A DNA stretch of 64,000 nt, from the NCBI GenBank assembly GCA_022414725.1, contig CM039467.1:12530948-12594947 (forward strand), read 5' to 3'. Position 1 is the stretch's first letter, and every line of letters starts with the position of its first letter. Below, one piece after another: positions 51,924 to 60,857 of this stretch. Below the pieces are notes generated by a model that did no database searches, was not told where the DNA came from, and worked only from the letters and a program-made list of their open reading frames with translations. Source of the DNA: Microglena sp. YARC. Lineage: Eukaryota > Chlorophyta > Chlorophyceae > Chlamydomonadales > Chlamydomonadaceae. Made by a program: the position numbers and the translations under genes.

Positions 51924-52166
51924 TTACTTGGGAATCCCATACTTGACAGGGCAGCTCGGGAACTGCTTGGCGATTGTCACGGCGACACCGCCGGCGCTAT
52001 GAGTTGTCTGGAGGGAGGCGTCAAGCACGACTTCTAGTGTATCGGCTTCTGTTTGGCTGAGGGCGACGGTTGAGACGCCTGGAATGGCCCGTACTAGGTC
52101 CATCTTCTCATCTGTCAGCATGGATGCGTCGCACAGAGTAATCGAGATGGTGATAGAAGACGTCAT
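51924..52166 (-). CDS. Small unknown protein
   Basis: 80 residues from ATG 52166, with alternating beta/alpha character (TSSITISITLCDASML, VVLDASLQTTHSAGGVAVTI). No family recognised. Confidence 0.4.
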   Translation of the reverse strand: MTSSITISITLCDASMLTDEKMDLVRAIPGVSTVALSQTEADTLEVVLDASLQTTHSAGGVAVTIAKQFPSCPVKYGIPK

Positions 52167-52196
52167 TTTTTGTTCATACAAGTGTTACCAAAAAAA

Positions 52197-52438
52197 TTAA
52201 GAATAGTACGTGTACGCAGCGCCGCCACCCCCGTGACGACGGAAGCGTATCCCCATTCCGATCTTGACGAATGTCTCTAGAATGAAAATGAGCATGACGC
52301 CCGCGAGCACAAACATTGCGATCTCCGTCCATGCGGATTGTTGTCGTGGCTTTGAGGGAGGGTCTGAGGGGAAGGGCCTCCCCCCCCCCCTACTACTAAC
52401 ACTACTGTGTGGAGGAAAGAACCCTTCGACCGCACGTT

Positions 52439-52487
<49 letters not shown>

Positions 52488-52811
52488 GCTATTGTTATTC
52501 GGTCCTTTTGATGTGGCCTTCTCCTCAATCTCCTCAGAATCGGAATCGTTCTTGGCATCGTATTCCGCATCAAAATCTGAATCGGAGTCGGAGTCGTCAT
52601 TATTATTGTAAGCGGCGGTGTACATCGGATTGTTGTACTCTTCTTCTTTGGCATGGTGGGAGTTTCGGTACTCCGTGTCTCGTTGGTAAATGTCCATGAT
52701 GTCGTCGAAGGAGGAGGAGTTGAACCCCGGGGTGTACAGGTCGCACATCGGACTAGGGGTCTTGTCGAAGACGCACGCGTACAACGGCTGTGGCGTACTT
52801 GATGATTCCAC
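52197..52811 (-). CDS. C-terminally anchored membrane protein with acidic and Ser runs
   Basis: The C-terminal anchor (AMFVLAGVMLIFILETFVKI) resembles the tail of small conserved giant-virus membrane proteins. The N-terminal 150 residues are disordered, with Asp-Ser repeats and a Ser run from a (CTA)n tract at 52441-52486. The 5' end is uncertain: the frame begins at a GTG and the first ATG is 21 codons inside. Confidence 0.5.
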
Positions 52812-53138
52812 AACGTTGTTGTTCGTTTTCTTCGTCTTCTTCTTCGGAAGTAGTAGTGTCTTCTTCTTCGTTTTGGAGTTGTTGTTGTTGTTATTGTTGG
52901 TTCACGGAGCTTGCTTGTCAGTGAATAATACACCACCACGACGGTCCTGTTGGTCTTTTTTTGTGCCCCAAACCTCGCTCAAAAGGGCTCCAGTCAGTAC
53001 GTACGAGGACATTTATATATTTTTATATCCTTCACGATATTGCTGCTTACATATGTTGAAAAGGAACACTTTTTTTGGAACGCCACACACTCATCAGAGT
53101 GCGACGAGTGCGCGAGTGCACAAAAAAATAACAAACCA

Positions 53139-53146
53139 TATAAATA
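53139..53146 (+). promoter_or_regulatory. TATA-like element before the DUF5899-type gene
   Basis: TATAAATA, 29 bases before the ATG at 53176. The 52812-53138 region is otherwise empty of genes and GT/TTC-rich. Confidence 0.4.
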
Positions 53147-53175
53147 AAAGAGAATGCACCTCCTCTACTAGAGAT

Positions 53176-55315
53176 ATGGAGGCTGCGCTTCTCCTCATTG
53201 TCGCAGGCGCAGGGTACATGCTGTCAAAAAGACGCAACGAACCAGGACGGGTGCCTCTAGCGGTCTCCCCAATGACGTCATACACGATCAAGAAACGACC
53301 CAGCACTTCGCACATCATGACGACCACATCCGTCGACGCAGCTGACGCTGAGGCCCGAGACCAACCATCCGTTCACGATCCGTACCACTGCACACGCGTG
53401 CAAGATGTGTACGCACACGAACACGAGCTTCTCATGCAGAACAAGAACACTTTCCAGTCGGCGCTGACTGGAGACCGAATGCAAGCGACACACTGCAACA
53501 TGGTCCCTTTCTTCAGAGGGAGCGAGCCGCCAGGGACAGCATCTCTTGAGAGGTTCTTGGGAACTAATAAGTATGTTGAACAGCAAGGTTCCCCCCAGGA
53601 CTTCACATCGCTAAGCGCCGGAAAGCGGGAGGTCCAACAACTTTTCCGCCCGACGGAGGCGCGCGTGGACGTCCTCAGACCGCCGGTGGGCGTCGGGGGC
53701 TCAGAGTACCGCGACGTCGTCATTCAGTTGCCTCGCAACCGCGCTAACGAACTCCCTTTCGAGCAGGTGCGCGTGCAGCCGATCCCGGAGGCGCAGATGC
53801 GCGACCTCGGAGTGCTGCGAGCACTGACCGTCGACGACATGCGTCCTCTCACGCGCCCCAAACAAAGCATGCAGGGGCAGCTCATCCCCGGGTCCGCCGC
53901 CGCCACCGCCACGGACCGACCGAAGCATCAGACGATCAACACGCAGACGCGCCCCCCTCCCCTCATTCGGGAGCAGAGGACCACCGAAGACTTTATGCGC
54001 AGGTTCACAGCCTGGGTACGACAAGACCCGCATTGTCGACCGGCACACCGCGCGCGAGACGTTGCGTTCTGCCGACCTGTACAAGGGCGCGGCTGCTCCG
54101 GTGGGCGTGCACCGGTTGGAGAACCGTGGAGGGTCCCAACGGGACCTTGTCTTTCGCACGCCCCTGGGTGAGATGTCGCGAGGGCCGGCCACGACAACGG
54201 TCAAGAGCGTCACCGACTACGGTCGCAGCGGCATGTTGGCCCCCGGCAACGCGCGCATGGAGACCGGGTCGCGCACGCGCCCGGGGACCCTCACGACGGC
54301 CGTCAAGGCGTTGGTCGCGCCTCTGCAGGATATGCTGCGCACAACGCGTAAGGAGGAGTTCCTGGAGTCGGTGCCCGCGGTGAACCTTGTGGGATCGCAT
54401 GGCGTTCCCAAGCTCACAGTCTACGATTCGCAGGACGTCACGCGAACGACGCGCAAGGAGGTGGGTATCCACGACGGAGGACACCAGACTGGCAACTTTG
54501 CAGGCGGCTCCGTATCGCGAAGGGGGCCGGTGGTGGACCCGGACTCTGGGGCGCGTCACACGCTTCGCGAGGCCACCGCCGTAAACCCTGACGCGCACCA
54601 GCGTAATTTGTACGTGAAGAATGCGGGCGGCGTAGTTTACTCTGGGGACGACGCCGCGCCAGGGGCGACACTCAAGGACGTCGCGCTCACCCAGGACCGC
54701 GGCGGCGGCCTGCCCACTTTGACAGCGTCTCGGTGCTGGACCCTCCTCGCGCGACGATGCGTGAGACCACCGCCGATTCTGGAACGCGTTTCGGTGGTGT
54801 GTCTCGGCTTGCGGAGAGCTCTTCTGGTGCGTACGCCGTGGCCAAGCCCGACGGTTTGGAGGCGACGATGCGAAGCACGACGACGGACGGGTCCGAGTAC
54901 TACGGCACCTCCGAGTCGGCGGTGGCCTGCCCTGTTTCTCGCACGGATGTCGGTTCGATGGAGCCTTCGCTTTCTCGCGAGGCGCTTGTGATGACTGGAC
55001 GTGAATTTTTGGTGGTGGATAAGAGGACGCAGACTCGCGACGGGCCTGTTGGGGCGCGGCTGGGCGCCGGTGTGGGGTATTGTGGGCGCCGGAGATGGGT
55101 ATTGTGGGCGAGGGGGGGGGGCATGATGTGCTGCGTGACGGTGGTTGGCAGAGTAAGTACATCATGAACTCTAGTGTGGCTGTGGCTGGGGGGGGGGTGA
55201 AATATTGTTGCCCTACAATACGGTCGAACCCGATCCCGAGCCGCGGTACACGGTGGATTGCTTGATGGGCGACATCGAGGGTAGGCGTGCACAACAACAA
55301 GACAGACAAAATTAA
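53176..55315 (+). CDS. Large conserved virion-associated protein (DUF5899 type), several frame breaks
   Basis: ATG 53176. An N-terminal anchor (LLLIVAGAGYMLSKRR) is followed by CNMVPFFRGSEPPGTASLER, which marks the DUF5899-type domain, and then regular T-x-R-E-T-like repeats (VDRHTARETLR, TTVKSVTDYGR). Frame changes are needed near 54010, 54705, at the G-run 55117-55126 and at the G9 run 55190-55198. The natural end appears to be NTVEPDPEPRYTVD and GDIEGRRAQQQDRQN, with TAA 55313-55315. Related proteins are about 700 residues, the length recovered here. Probable membrane-linked structural protein. Confidence 0.7.
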
Positions 55316-55335
55316 TTAAAAAATAGGTTTGCTCG

Positions 55336-55363
55336 GTTTCATTTTACTGTTCCGTCGAATGTA
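55336..55363 (-). repeat. Solo Tc1-type inverted-repeat end
   Basis: On the minus strand TACATTCGACGGAACAGTAA then AATGAAAC, the same as the left end of the 38816 element but for one position. It supplies the last codons of the overlapping gene at 55339. Confidence 0.7.
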
Positions 55364-55992
55364 GAAGAATCTTTTGATTCTACGGAGCGATTCTGATTCT
55401 GATTCTGATTCTGATTTTGATTCCGATTCGGACTTTTTTTTGTTGGATGATGAATCATCTTGTTTCTTGAAGTGTTTGCGGTGTCAATGTCAAACATTTG
55501 TTCGAAGGTGTTCTTTTCGACTCTGTAGAACCCGTCGTCGTCGTCTTCTCCTTCCTTGACAATGTAATCTCCTGAGTGGACCGTCATGCTCTCCCCCCAT
55601 GGCGCGGTGAACGTGTGCGCCGTATTAGATTTGTAAAGCGCCGCCTTTTGCGTGACGGCGCGTACAGTGAGCTGTCCGTCGACAATATCATACATGGTCA
55701 GAATCTTTTGAAACGTGACGACGTACCGTTCGTCGTACGCCCCGCAGATAATGATGTCACCCGCCATTGCAACGTTGTTGTTGCTCATCTCGTTGCCGAG
55801 TTTGGTCGTAATCTTCGTTTTTCGCTTGGCGATAGTGAAGGTCATGGGTTCTAGGTCGGTGCGCTCCGGGACAAACGCGTACTTCAGACTCTTCTTGACC
55901 ACGTCGTTGAACTTAAGCGCTGCCAACACTTCTCTTCCGGTCGTGTTCCTGCGGGAGTTCCTGCGGGAGTTCCTGTGTGGGGGATAGTTCAT
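55339..55992 (-). CDS. Unknown protein with a conserved-looking core; C-terminus made from a transposon end
   Basis: ATG 55992. Arg-Asn repeats at the start, core GDIIICGAYDERYVVTFQKI, then ESMTVHSGDYIVKEG and FYRVEKNTFEQMFD, and a repeated Asn-Gln tail. The final codons lie within the solo inverted repeat at 55336-55363, implying that the original end was replaced or extended. Family unknown. Confidence 0.5.
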   Translation of the reverse strand: MNYPPHRNSRRNSRRNTTGREVLAALKFNDVVKKSLKYAFVPERTDLEPMTFTIAKRKTKITTKLGNEMSNNNVAMAGDIIICGAYDERYVVTFQKILTMYDIVDGQLTVRAVTQKAALYKSNTAHTFTAPWGESMTVHSGDYIVKEGEDDDDGFYRVEKNTFEQMFDIDTANTSRNKMIHHPTKKSPNRNQNQNQNQNQNRSVESKDSSTFDGTVK

Positions 55993-56001
55993 TATTAGTT
56001 A

Positions 56002-56771
56002 TTATTTTACAGTTATTTTTTGTTTCTGCCGGGTTGTTTTTTTGATGTTTTTGTTATTGTTGCATTTTGGCTCTTCATCTTCGGGTACGGGGAACATCTC
56101 GGCATGGCAGACACGTTTCGGTAGTGGTGTCGTGCGTTTCTGCACGAATGTGTGAAACGTGTTTCTAAGCACGCGGATGTAACGCACATACGTGGATATG
56201 AATGCGTCGATACCGATTCGCGGACAGTTAGTGTCATGTTCCTGGTTGTGCACATAGTTTTGGAACACGATAATTCCGCTAGGGTTGAGGAGACGCATTG
56301 CATGTACTCCGCTCTCTAGTGCATGCACCGAATCATGTGCGTCTATGTAGATGAAATTGTACTTTCCGCCCCCCCAGAAGGCTTGGCGTCTAGGGATACC
56401 GTATTCATTACTAGGCATGCTAGCGACGCTGCTTCTGGGGGGAGTACGGTTGCTTTGCCTCCGGACTGATCCACCACTTGTTGGAGCGTGTTTCTTACGT
56501 TTTCAGGGGGGTTCCACACCGCCTGGCCGCGCTCGTACACGCACGGTTTGTAGTCAAAAGGGTCTAGGACAAAGGCCGTGTCTTTAGGTCCCGTGAGAAC
56601 GTTTTCTATAAGCCACTGTAGGACCCGACCTTCGTAAGCGCCTACAAGGAGTGCATGCACGCCCTTGTTGCGGTACGATGCCTTGCCCCTCCACTTCGAT
56701 TCTAGAAGAATACTCTCCCATGCGGGGATGTGCTCCGAGAACCAGTCGATTTTGAATTGGGGGGGGGGCAT
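56002..56771 (-). CDS. SAM-dependent methyltransferase-like protein, one frame break
   Basis: The 5' ORF (ATG 56771) has WFSEHIPAWESILLE, LLVGAYEGRVLQWLIENVL (glycine-rich SAM loop) and VLDPFDYKP. The 3' ORF continues with KYNFIYIDAHDSVHALESG, RLLNPSGIIVFQNYV and GIDAFISTYVRYIRVL, the C-terminal half of the same class I fold. They overlap at 56343-56418 and need one indel near 56410. The loop has Ala-Tyr-Glu where the consensus is Gly-Ser-Tyr/Glu. Substrate unknown. Confidence 0.7.
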
Positions 56772-56824
56772 TTATTTTTTCAATGTGGTGGAAAAAAAAT
56801 GGTGCACCGCATAAGTGCGGCAAT

Positions 56825-57826
56825 CTAAGCGTAAGGACCTTTGACCTTATTATTTAACAAGCCTCGGACCTCATTAAAGGTCCGTGGTTGCTTCACATTG
56901 GATATTGTCTTGTCTGCAAGTTTCTTCACACATAAATCGTCTTTCGAGATTTTCATGCCAAGCGAATAGAGCAAGTCACCGTTCTGAATCGACTGGATCA
57001 CCATACCCGGCCAAACCGAGTGGATCATAGCCAAGAACATCTTGGCGATTTCAGGGTTGAACCTGTACGTGCCATTCGTTGCAGTGGTAGATTCCATACC
57101 GAGGTTCACCCTGCAGTTCCTAGAGAAACCATTGCCATCGTTGTCGTGTCCTCCAAGCGCCTTGTACAAGGTGGAGAAGGACATGACCCATGCACTGGGC
57201 TTGCCCATTTCCCGAAGAGTGACGTACACCGTAAGACAAGCCACAATCGACCTAAGCCAATCGTAGGTGTCCAGCAGCATACCAATAGGAGCATCAGCAA
57301 ACCCATCAGCAGGAGCCTCAACAGGAGCCTCAACAGGAGCATCAGTAAAGACAGCATCAACAAATGCATCAGCATCAGCATCAAATATAGCATCAGCATG
57401 AGCATCAGCAAATGCATGAGCAGGAGCATCAGAAAATGCATCAGCATGAGCATTAGCAAACGCATCAGCAGGAGCCTCAACAGGAGCATCAGCAGGAGCA
57501 TCAGCAAATAGAGCTTCAGCAAATGCATCAGCAGGAGCATCAGCAGGAGCATCAACATGAGCATCAGCATCAGCAGTCAGCGTATTCAGAAGGTCCGTCA
57601 TGAATTCATCATTCACAGCAGGATTTTCATGACGAGCATCCTGTTGCAACATGGAAGGAGGGTCGGGGGACCTGTCCCTTGATCTGGTTGGTGGGGCACT
57701 TTCCACTTCGTTCTCATATTCCCAACCCCACTGACTTATTTGGTCTCCACTGAATCTGATGGAGCTTCCTAATGGAACGAAGCTAATATCGGACACGATT
57801 GGGTGGGCTCCCGAAGAATAAGACAT
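56825..57826 (-). CDS. Ala-Asp repeat protein with a C-terminal globular domain
   Basis: ATG 57826 is preferred, because the longer frame runs into the secreted CAP gene. About 90 residues of ADAPADAF-type repeats, from a GCATCA-like hexamer array, precede a globular end (LLDTYDWLRSIVACLTVYVT, FNPEIAKMFLAMIHSVWPGM, FNEVRGLLNNKVKGPYA). I do not recognise the end domain. Confidence 0.5.
   Translation of the reverse strand: MSYSSGAHPIVSDISFVPLGSSIRFSGDQISQWGWEYENEVESAPPTRSRDRSPDPPSMLQQDARHENPAVNDEFMTDLLNTLTADADAHVDAPADAPADAFAEALFADAPADAPVEAPADAFANAHADAFSDAPAHAFADAHADAIFDADADAFVDAVFTDAPVEAPVEAPADGFADAPIGMLLDTYDWLRSIVACLTVYVTLREMGKPSAWVMSFSTLYKALGGHDNDGNGFSRNCRVNLGMESTTATNGTYRFNPEIAKMFLAMIHSVWPGMVIQSIQNGDLLYSLGMKISKDDLCVKKLADKTISNVKQPRTFNEVRGLLNNKVKGPYA
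57275..57585 (-). repeat. Hexamer-based repeat array encoding Ala-Asp-Ala units
   Basis: Repeated GCATCAGCA, GGAGCATCA and GCCTCAACA words on the plus strand. They vary by codon but keep the Ala-Asp/Glu period. Confidence 0.75.
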
Positions 57827-57875
57827 TGTAGTGTGGTCGTGAAAGTGTGGTTGTAATCTGGTGAGTTGACGATTT

Positions 57876-58595
57876 TCATTCAATTTTTTTTGGCACCCCG
57901 AACATAACGAAGTCCGTGGTGCATGTGTGTGCATGTGCCTTTAAAAAAAAAATGCGATCGCATATCGTTTCCGGTTTTGGTGGTGGTGGAGACGACGACG
58001 GCGGTGGTGGCGGACTGGACGGAGGACTCGAGGTAGTCGATGTATTTGCGAGCGGTTGAACGTTCTGTTCGAACTCCCCAAACACATTTCCAGGCGGAAT
58101 GAAATGGAAGACGAGCGCGTACCTGTTTGTGTTTGAGTCTATCGCGTACGCGAACGTCATCGTTTTGGATCCCTTCCAAAAGATTTGCGTGAAGTGGCCG
58201 GTCACGCCTCCGTTACTACGTGGCGAGTAGTAGTTGTTGATTTCTTCGTAGTAAAATAGACGGAATGCCTCCTTTATGACGTCCTTCTCCGGGGTGGGCG
58301 ACGACGCATTGCCGTACACGAATGCTATATTCTCTCCCAGATCTGGGTAAGAGCTGTGTGCGAGTATGGGATCAAACCTCAGATGATTCGCCCATTGTTG
58401 TGTGAACTCGTTCTCTATGCTGACAGGACCGTATGCCAGAGTGGGTGTATTTACATGGCGCGCTCGGTACTCGTTCGTTATGTCGAGCGCCACCTGCCTC
58501 AATGAAGGGGATGTGAGGGTCAAGCGGGAACGCCCTGCTAGAGAGGATGGCGACATAATACTATATAGTAGTAGCATTGCTAGCGTTGTCATCAT
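57876..58595 (-). CDS. Secreted CAP/SCP (PR-1-like) domain protein
   Basis: ATG 58595 with a signal peptide (MMTTLAMLLLYSIMSPSSLA). The CAP core: ITNEYRARHVNTPTLAY, YPDLGENIAFVYG, GVTGHFTQIFWKGSKTMTFA and ALVFHFIPPGNVFGEF. These correspond to the usual helix-1, G-E-N-I/L and H-F-T-Q-x-x-W blocks. A Pro/Ser linker follows; an A-run near 57945 makes the last residues uncertain. Such proteins act outside the cell. In a virus of a walled alga it may sit on the particle or modify the host surface. Confidence 0.8.
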   Translation of the reverse strand: MMTTLAMLLLYSIMSPSSLAGRSRLTLTSPSLRQVALDITNEYRARHVNTPTLAYGPVSIENEFTQQWANHLRFDPILAHSSYPDLGENIAFVYGNASSPTPEKDVIKEAFRLFYYEEINNYYSPRSNGGVTGHFTQIFWKGSKTMTFAYAIDSNTNRYALVFHFIPPGNVFGEFEQNVQPLANTSTTSSPPSSPPPPPSSSPPPPKPETICDRIFFLKAHAHTCTTDFVMFGVPKKIE

Positions 58596-58630
58596 GCGGT
58601 GCGGTGTTCTACACTTGGTGAAATAATAAA

Positions 58631-59836
58631 ATGCACCAAAACGCGAGTGTGGAGTGTAAAGGATTCATCAGGAATCAAAATTATATGAATAGTATGATGA
58701 TATCTTTGAGAATGAACATCATCATCCTCCTTCTCTTTTTGATCAACACTATTTCGGTGTCGTCCCTGTTGCATGTTGCTGCGACAAGAAGCTTCCCCAG
58801 TGGAAGTTGTTCGATACGTTCGTGCGCATCCTCACCTTACGCGTTTCATTGGATTAACGAGTCCTCCAACTCGGATGGAAGCGGCACCATGTGCTTCGAG
58901 GTTTCTCAGGCGCTCGCGTGTGAGGAAACGCCTCCCGATTGGTGTTGCACCTCGTTGAAGAACATGGCGAACAAGATCATTATGACGTCGCCGGCGGAGT
59001 GTATTCAAACGGTCGCCCACGTTACTTGGAACAACGAGCGTCGCGGAGGCGGCATCTATTTTGATTTGTTTGATAATAATACAAGAGGAGAATTCAAGAT
59101 TACGAATATGCGATCCAACTTTTGGACCATGTTCGGCTCGATCTTTTGTGTTACTGCTCACCCTCCTTGCAACCAGATCGACAAGTTCTGCGCAGATCCT
59201 ACAAATGATAGCGACCCTGCATGCAAGGCTGCCTTCTACGATGTGGACACACATAAATGCTGCCCAACATGCAACATGACACCTCTTGTGAATTCTCTTC
59301 CTGCGAATACATTGATCCCACCATGCTCCGGGACCGAACCACCATCGCCAGGCGCCGCTACCAACGACATGCATCCTCCTCCTCCTCATGCTGCATCTCC
59401 TCAAGCACCCGTGGAAAACGACATCATGCCTCCTCCTCCTCCTCCTCTTGATGATGCATCTCCTCAGGCGCCTGTGGAAAACGACATTGTGGTTCCTCCT
59501 CCTCATGATGCATCTCCTCAGGCGCCTGCTGTGGAAAACGACATCATGGTTCCTCCTCCTCCTCTGCAATCCGGTGACAATAGTGATCGTGATTGAGAGG
59601 GAGGGTACGACTACTATGTCGATTACAATGACATCTTTCCCCAAGAGCCCCCCCCACTCCCACCCCAACCTACCCCATCCCCCATAACCCCTGGAAGCCC
59701 TGGAAGTTGCAAAGATCCTATTCCTTCATCTTGTGTGTGTACTTGTGACGCCCCTTCCATCAGTCAGTGCCAAGTTGCTGCATCTGATACAGCTTCTGCG
59801 TCTAGGCTGGCCATGTGCGTGTGTCTTCTTGAATAA
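58631..59836 (+). CDS. Pherophorin-like secreted glycoprotein with Pro-rich tail, in-frame TGA
   Basis: ATG 58631, or the internal one at 58712 that begins a better signal peptide (MNIIILLLFLINTISVSS). The Cys-rich domain (CSIRSCASSPYAFHW, GTMCFEVSQALAC, WCCTSLKNMANKI) has the order of Cys and S-P-Y seen in pherophorins, the extracellular-matrix proteins of volvocine algae. It is followed by tandem PPPP...ASPQAPVENDI units. TGA 59594-59596 interrupts; the same frame goes on through a Pro-rich stretch to a Cys-rich end (SCVCTCDAP) and TAA 59834-59836. Family assignment is from pattern memory. Confidence 0.65.
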
Positions 59837-59862
59837 ATATTCATTGCATGCTTTTCTTCTCG

Positions 59863-60717
59863 CTAAGTAAATCTCGATGTAATTGAGCTGCTTTGTGCAA
59901 CGATCTCCAGAACATGGTCTTGATTCTGAAAATCGACAAGCGATCCGTCATCGTTTTTGAGCGTGATTCCTATTTTTCGAATTGACGACAGAGGCGGGTC
60001 CCATGTCTTAGGCGTCCCCATAATGATTCTGATGCTGCTAGAGAGACTTCCTCCACAATGCTCGGAAGTGGAAGTGTTTGATGGATACTCGATCACTGCG
60101 AATGCGGTCTTCACGTTATCGTTGGGGCTCACAAGGACCTCGGCACTCGGCTGCCACATATCGACGACGATGAAACGTTTGTACACTAGCAGGTCAATTC
60201 GGAACGGGGCCTCGAGTCGCCAGACGTTGGTGGCGGTGTTGAACGTCGCAACCAAACTCGAGTCGGACTGGAAGCCGAACAGTCTCGCGGGACTGGAGGA
60301 TTCGCCACCGAACCAAATACCGAACTCGGCATCGGGACTGGTCAAGACGATCCGGCTGTCTAACATTCTGAACGACGCCGTGATAAGAGGGGGGGGTTGA
60401 GTTGATGACAATTGTGCATTGAGCGCACTAGCGAGCGCTTCGCCGGACATGTAATCCCCGACAGGAAGCGCTAGGAGTGTTTTGGGTGGTGTGGTGGTGG
60501 TGCCTGCGATGCCGAAGTTGCTATTTCGATGTCCTGGCAACGTGAAGGCCGAGTTGGGGAGAATAGCGCCTGCGAGATGGACCGAACGAATGTCCCTGAT
60601 TTCGTTGTCGAAAGTCACGATGTAGTGGTTCGGATTGGGGTATGTCGCATGGTCCCGCGACCGACTGTCGACCAAGATTTTGCGTTCGACACGGTACTGA
60701 TGATGATCATCATCCAT
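59863..60717 (-). CDS. Conserved giant-virus structural protein
   Basis: ATG 60717 is chosen; the frame open further upstream runs through a (TG)n tract. The start RKILVDSRSRDHATYPNPNH, then IVTFDNEIRDIRSVHLAGAI and LPNSAF, is the diagnostic N-terminus of a virion protein family in algal giant viruses. The middle and end are beta-rich. It is intact, with 284 residues. Confidence 0.75.
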   Translation of the reverse strand: MDDDHHQYRVERKILVDSRSRDHATYPNPNHYIVTFDNEIRDIRSVHLAGAILPNSAFTLPGHRNSNFGIAGTTTTPPKTLLALPVGDYMSGEALASALNAQLSSTQPPPLITASFRMLDSRIVLTSPDAEFGIWFGGESSSPARLFGFQSDSSLVATFNTATNVWRLEAPFRIDLLVYKRFIVVDMWQPSAEVLVSPNDNVKTAFAVIEYPSNTSTSEHCGGSLSSSIRIIMGTPKTWDPPLSSIRKIGITLKNDDGSLVDFQNQDHVLEIVAQSSSITSRFT

Positions 60718-60722
60718 CGTTG

Positions 60723-60723
<1 letters not shown>

Positions 60724-60776
<53 letters not shown>
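60724..60776. repeat. (TG)n microsatellite
   Basis: About 26 TG units directly upstream of the structural gene start, probably within its leader or promoter. Confidence 0.9.
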
Positions 60777-60779
<3 letters not shown>

Positions 60780-60857
60780 ACTCAGACCAGACAATAATGT
60801 TGCAATTTCCTCCGTGTGGAATTCTGTCAAGCAGCAACGTCAAACAAAAACTCAAAC

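Noticed and set aside
54005..55309. 434-codon minus-strand ORF opposite the DUF5899-type gene
   Set aside because: Arg/Pro-rich antisense frame with no domain; the plus strand carries the conserved protein.
57106..57570. Leu/Met-rich ORF on the minus strand
   Set aside because: It is a shadow frame of the Ala-Asp hexamer repeat.
58832..59668. 278-codon Arg/His-rich minus-strand ORF
   Set aside because: It is antisense to the pherophorin-like gene, which has a signal peptide and family Cys pattern.
60718..60855. Upstream extension of the structural gene through a His-Thr run
   Set aside because: It is only the (TG)n microsatellite translated; the family starts at the ATG at 60717.
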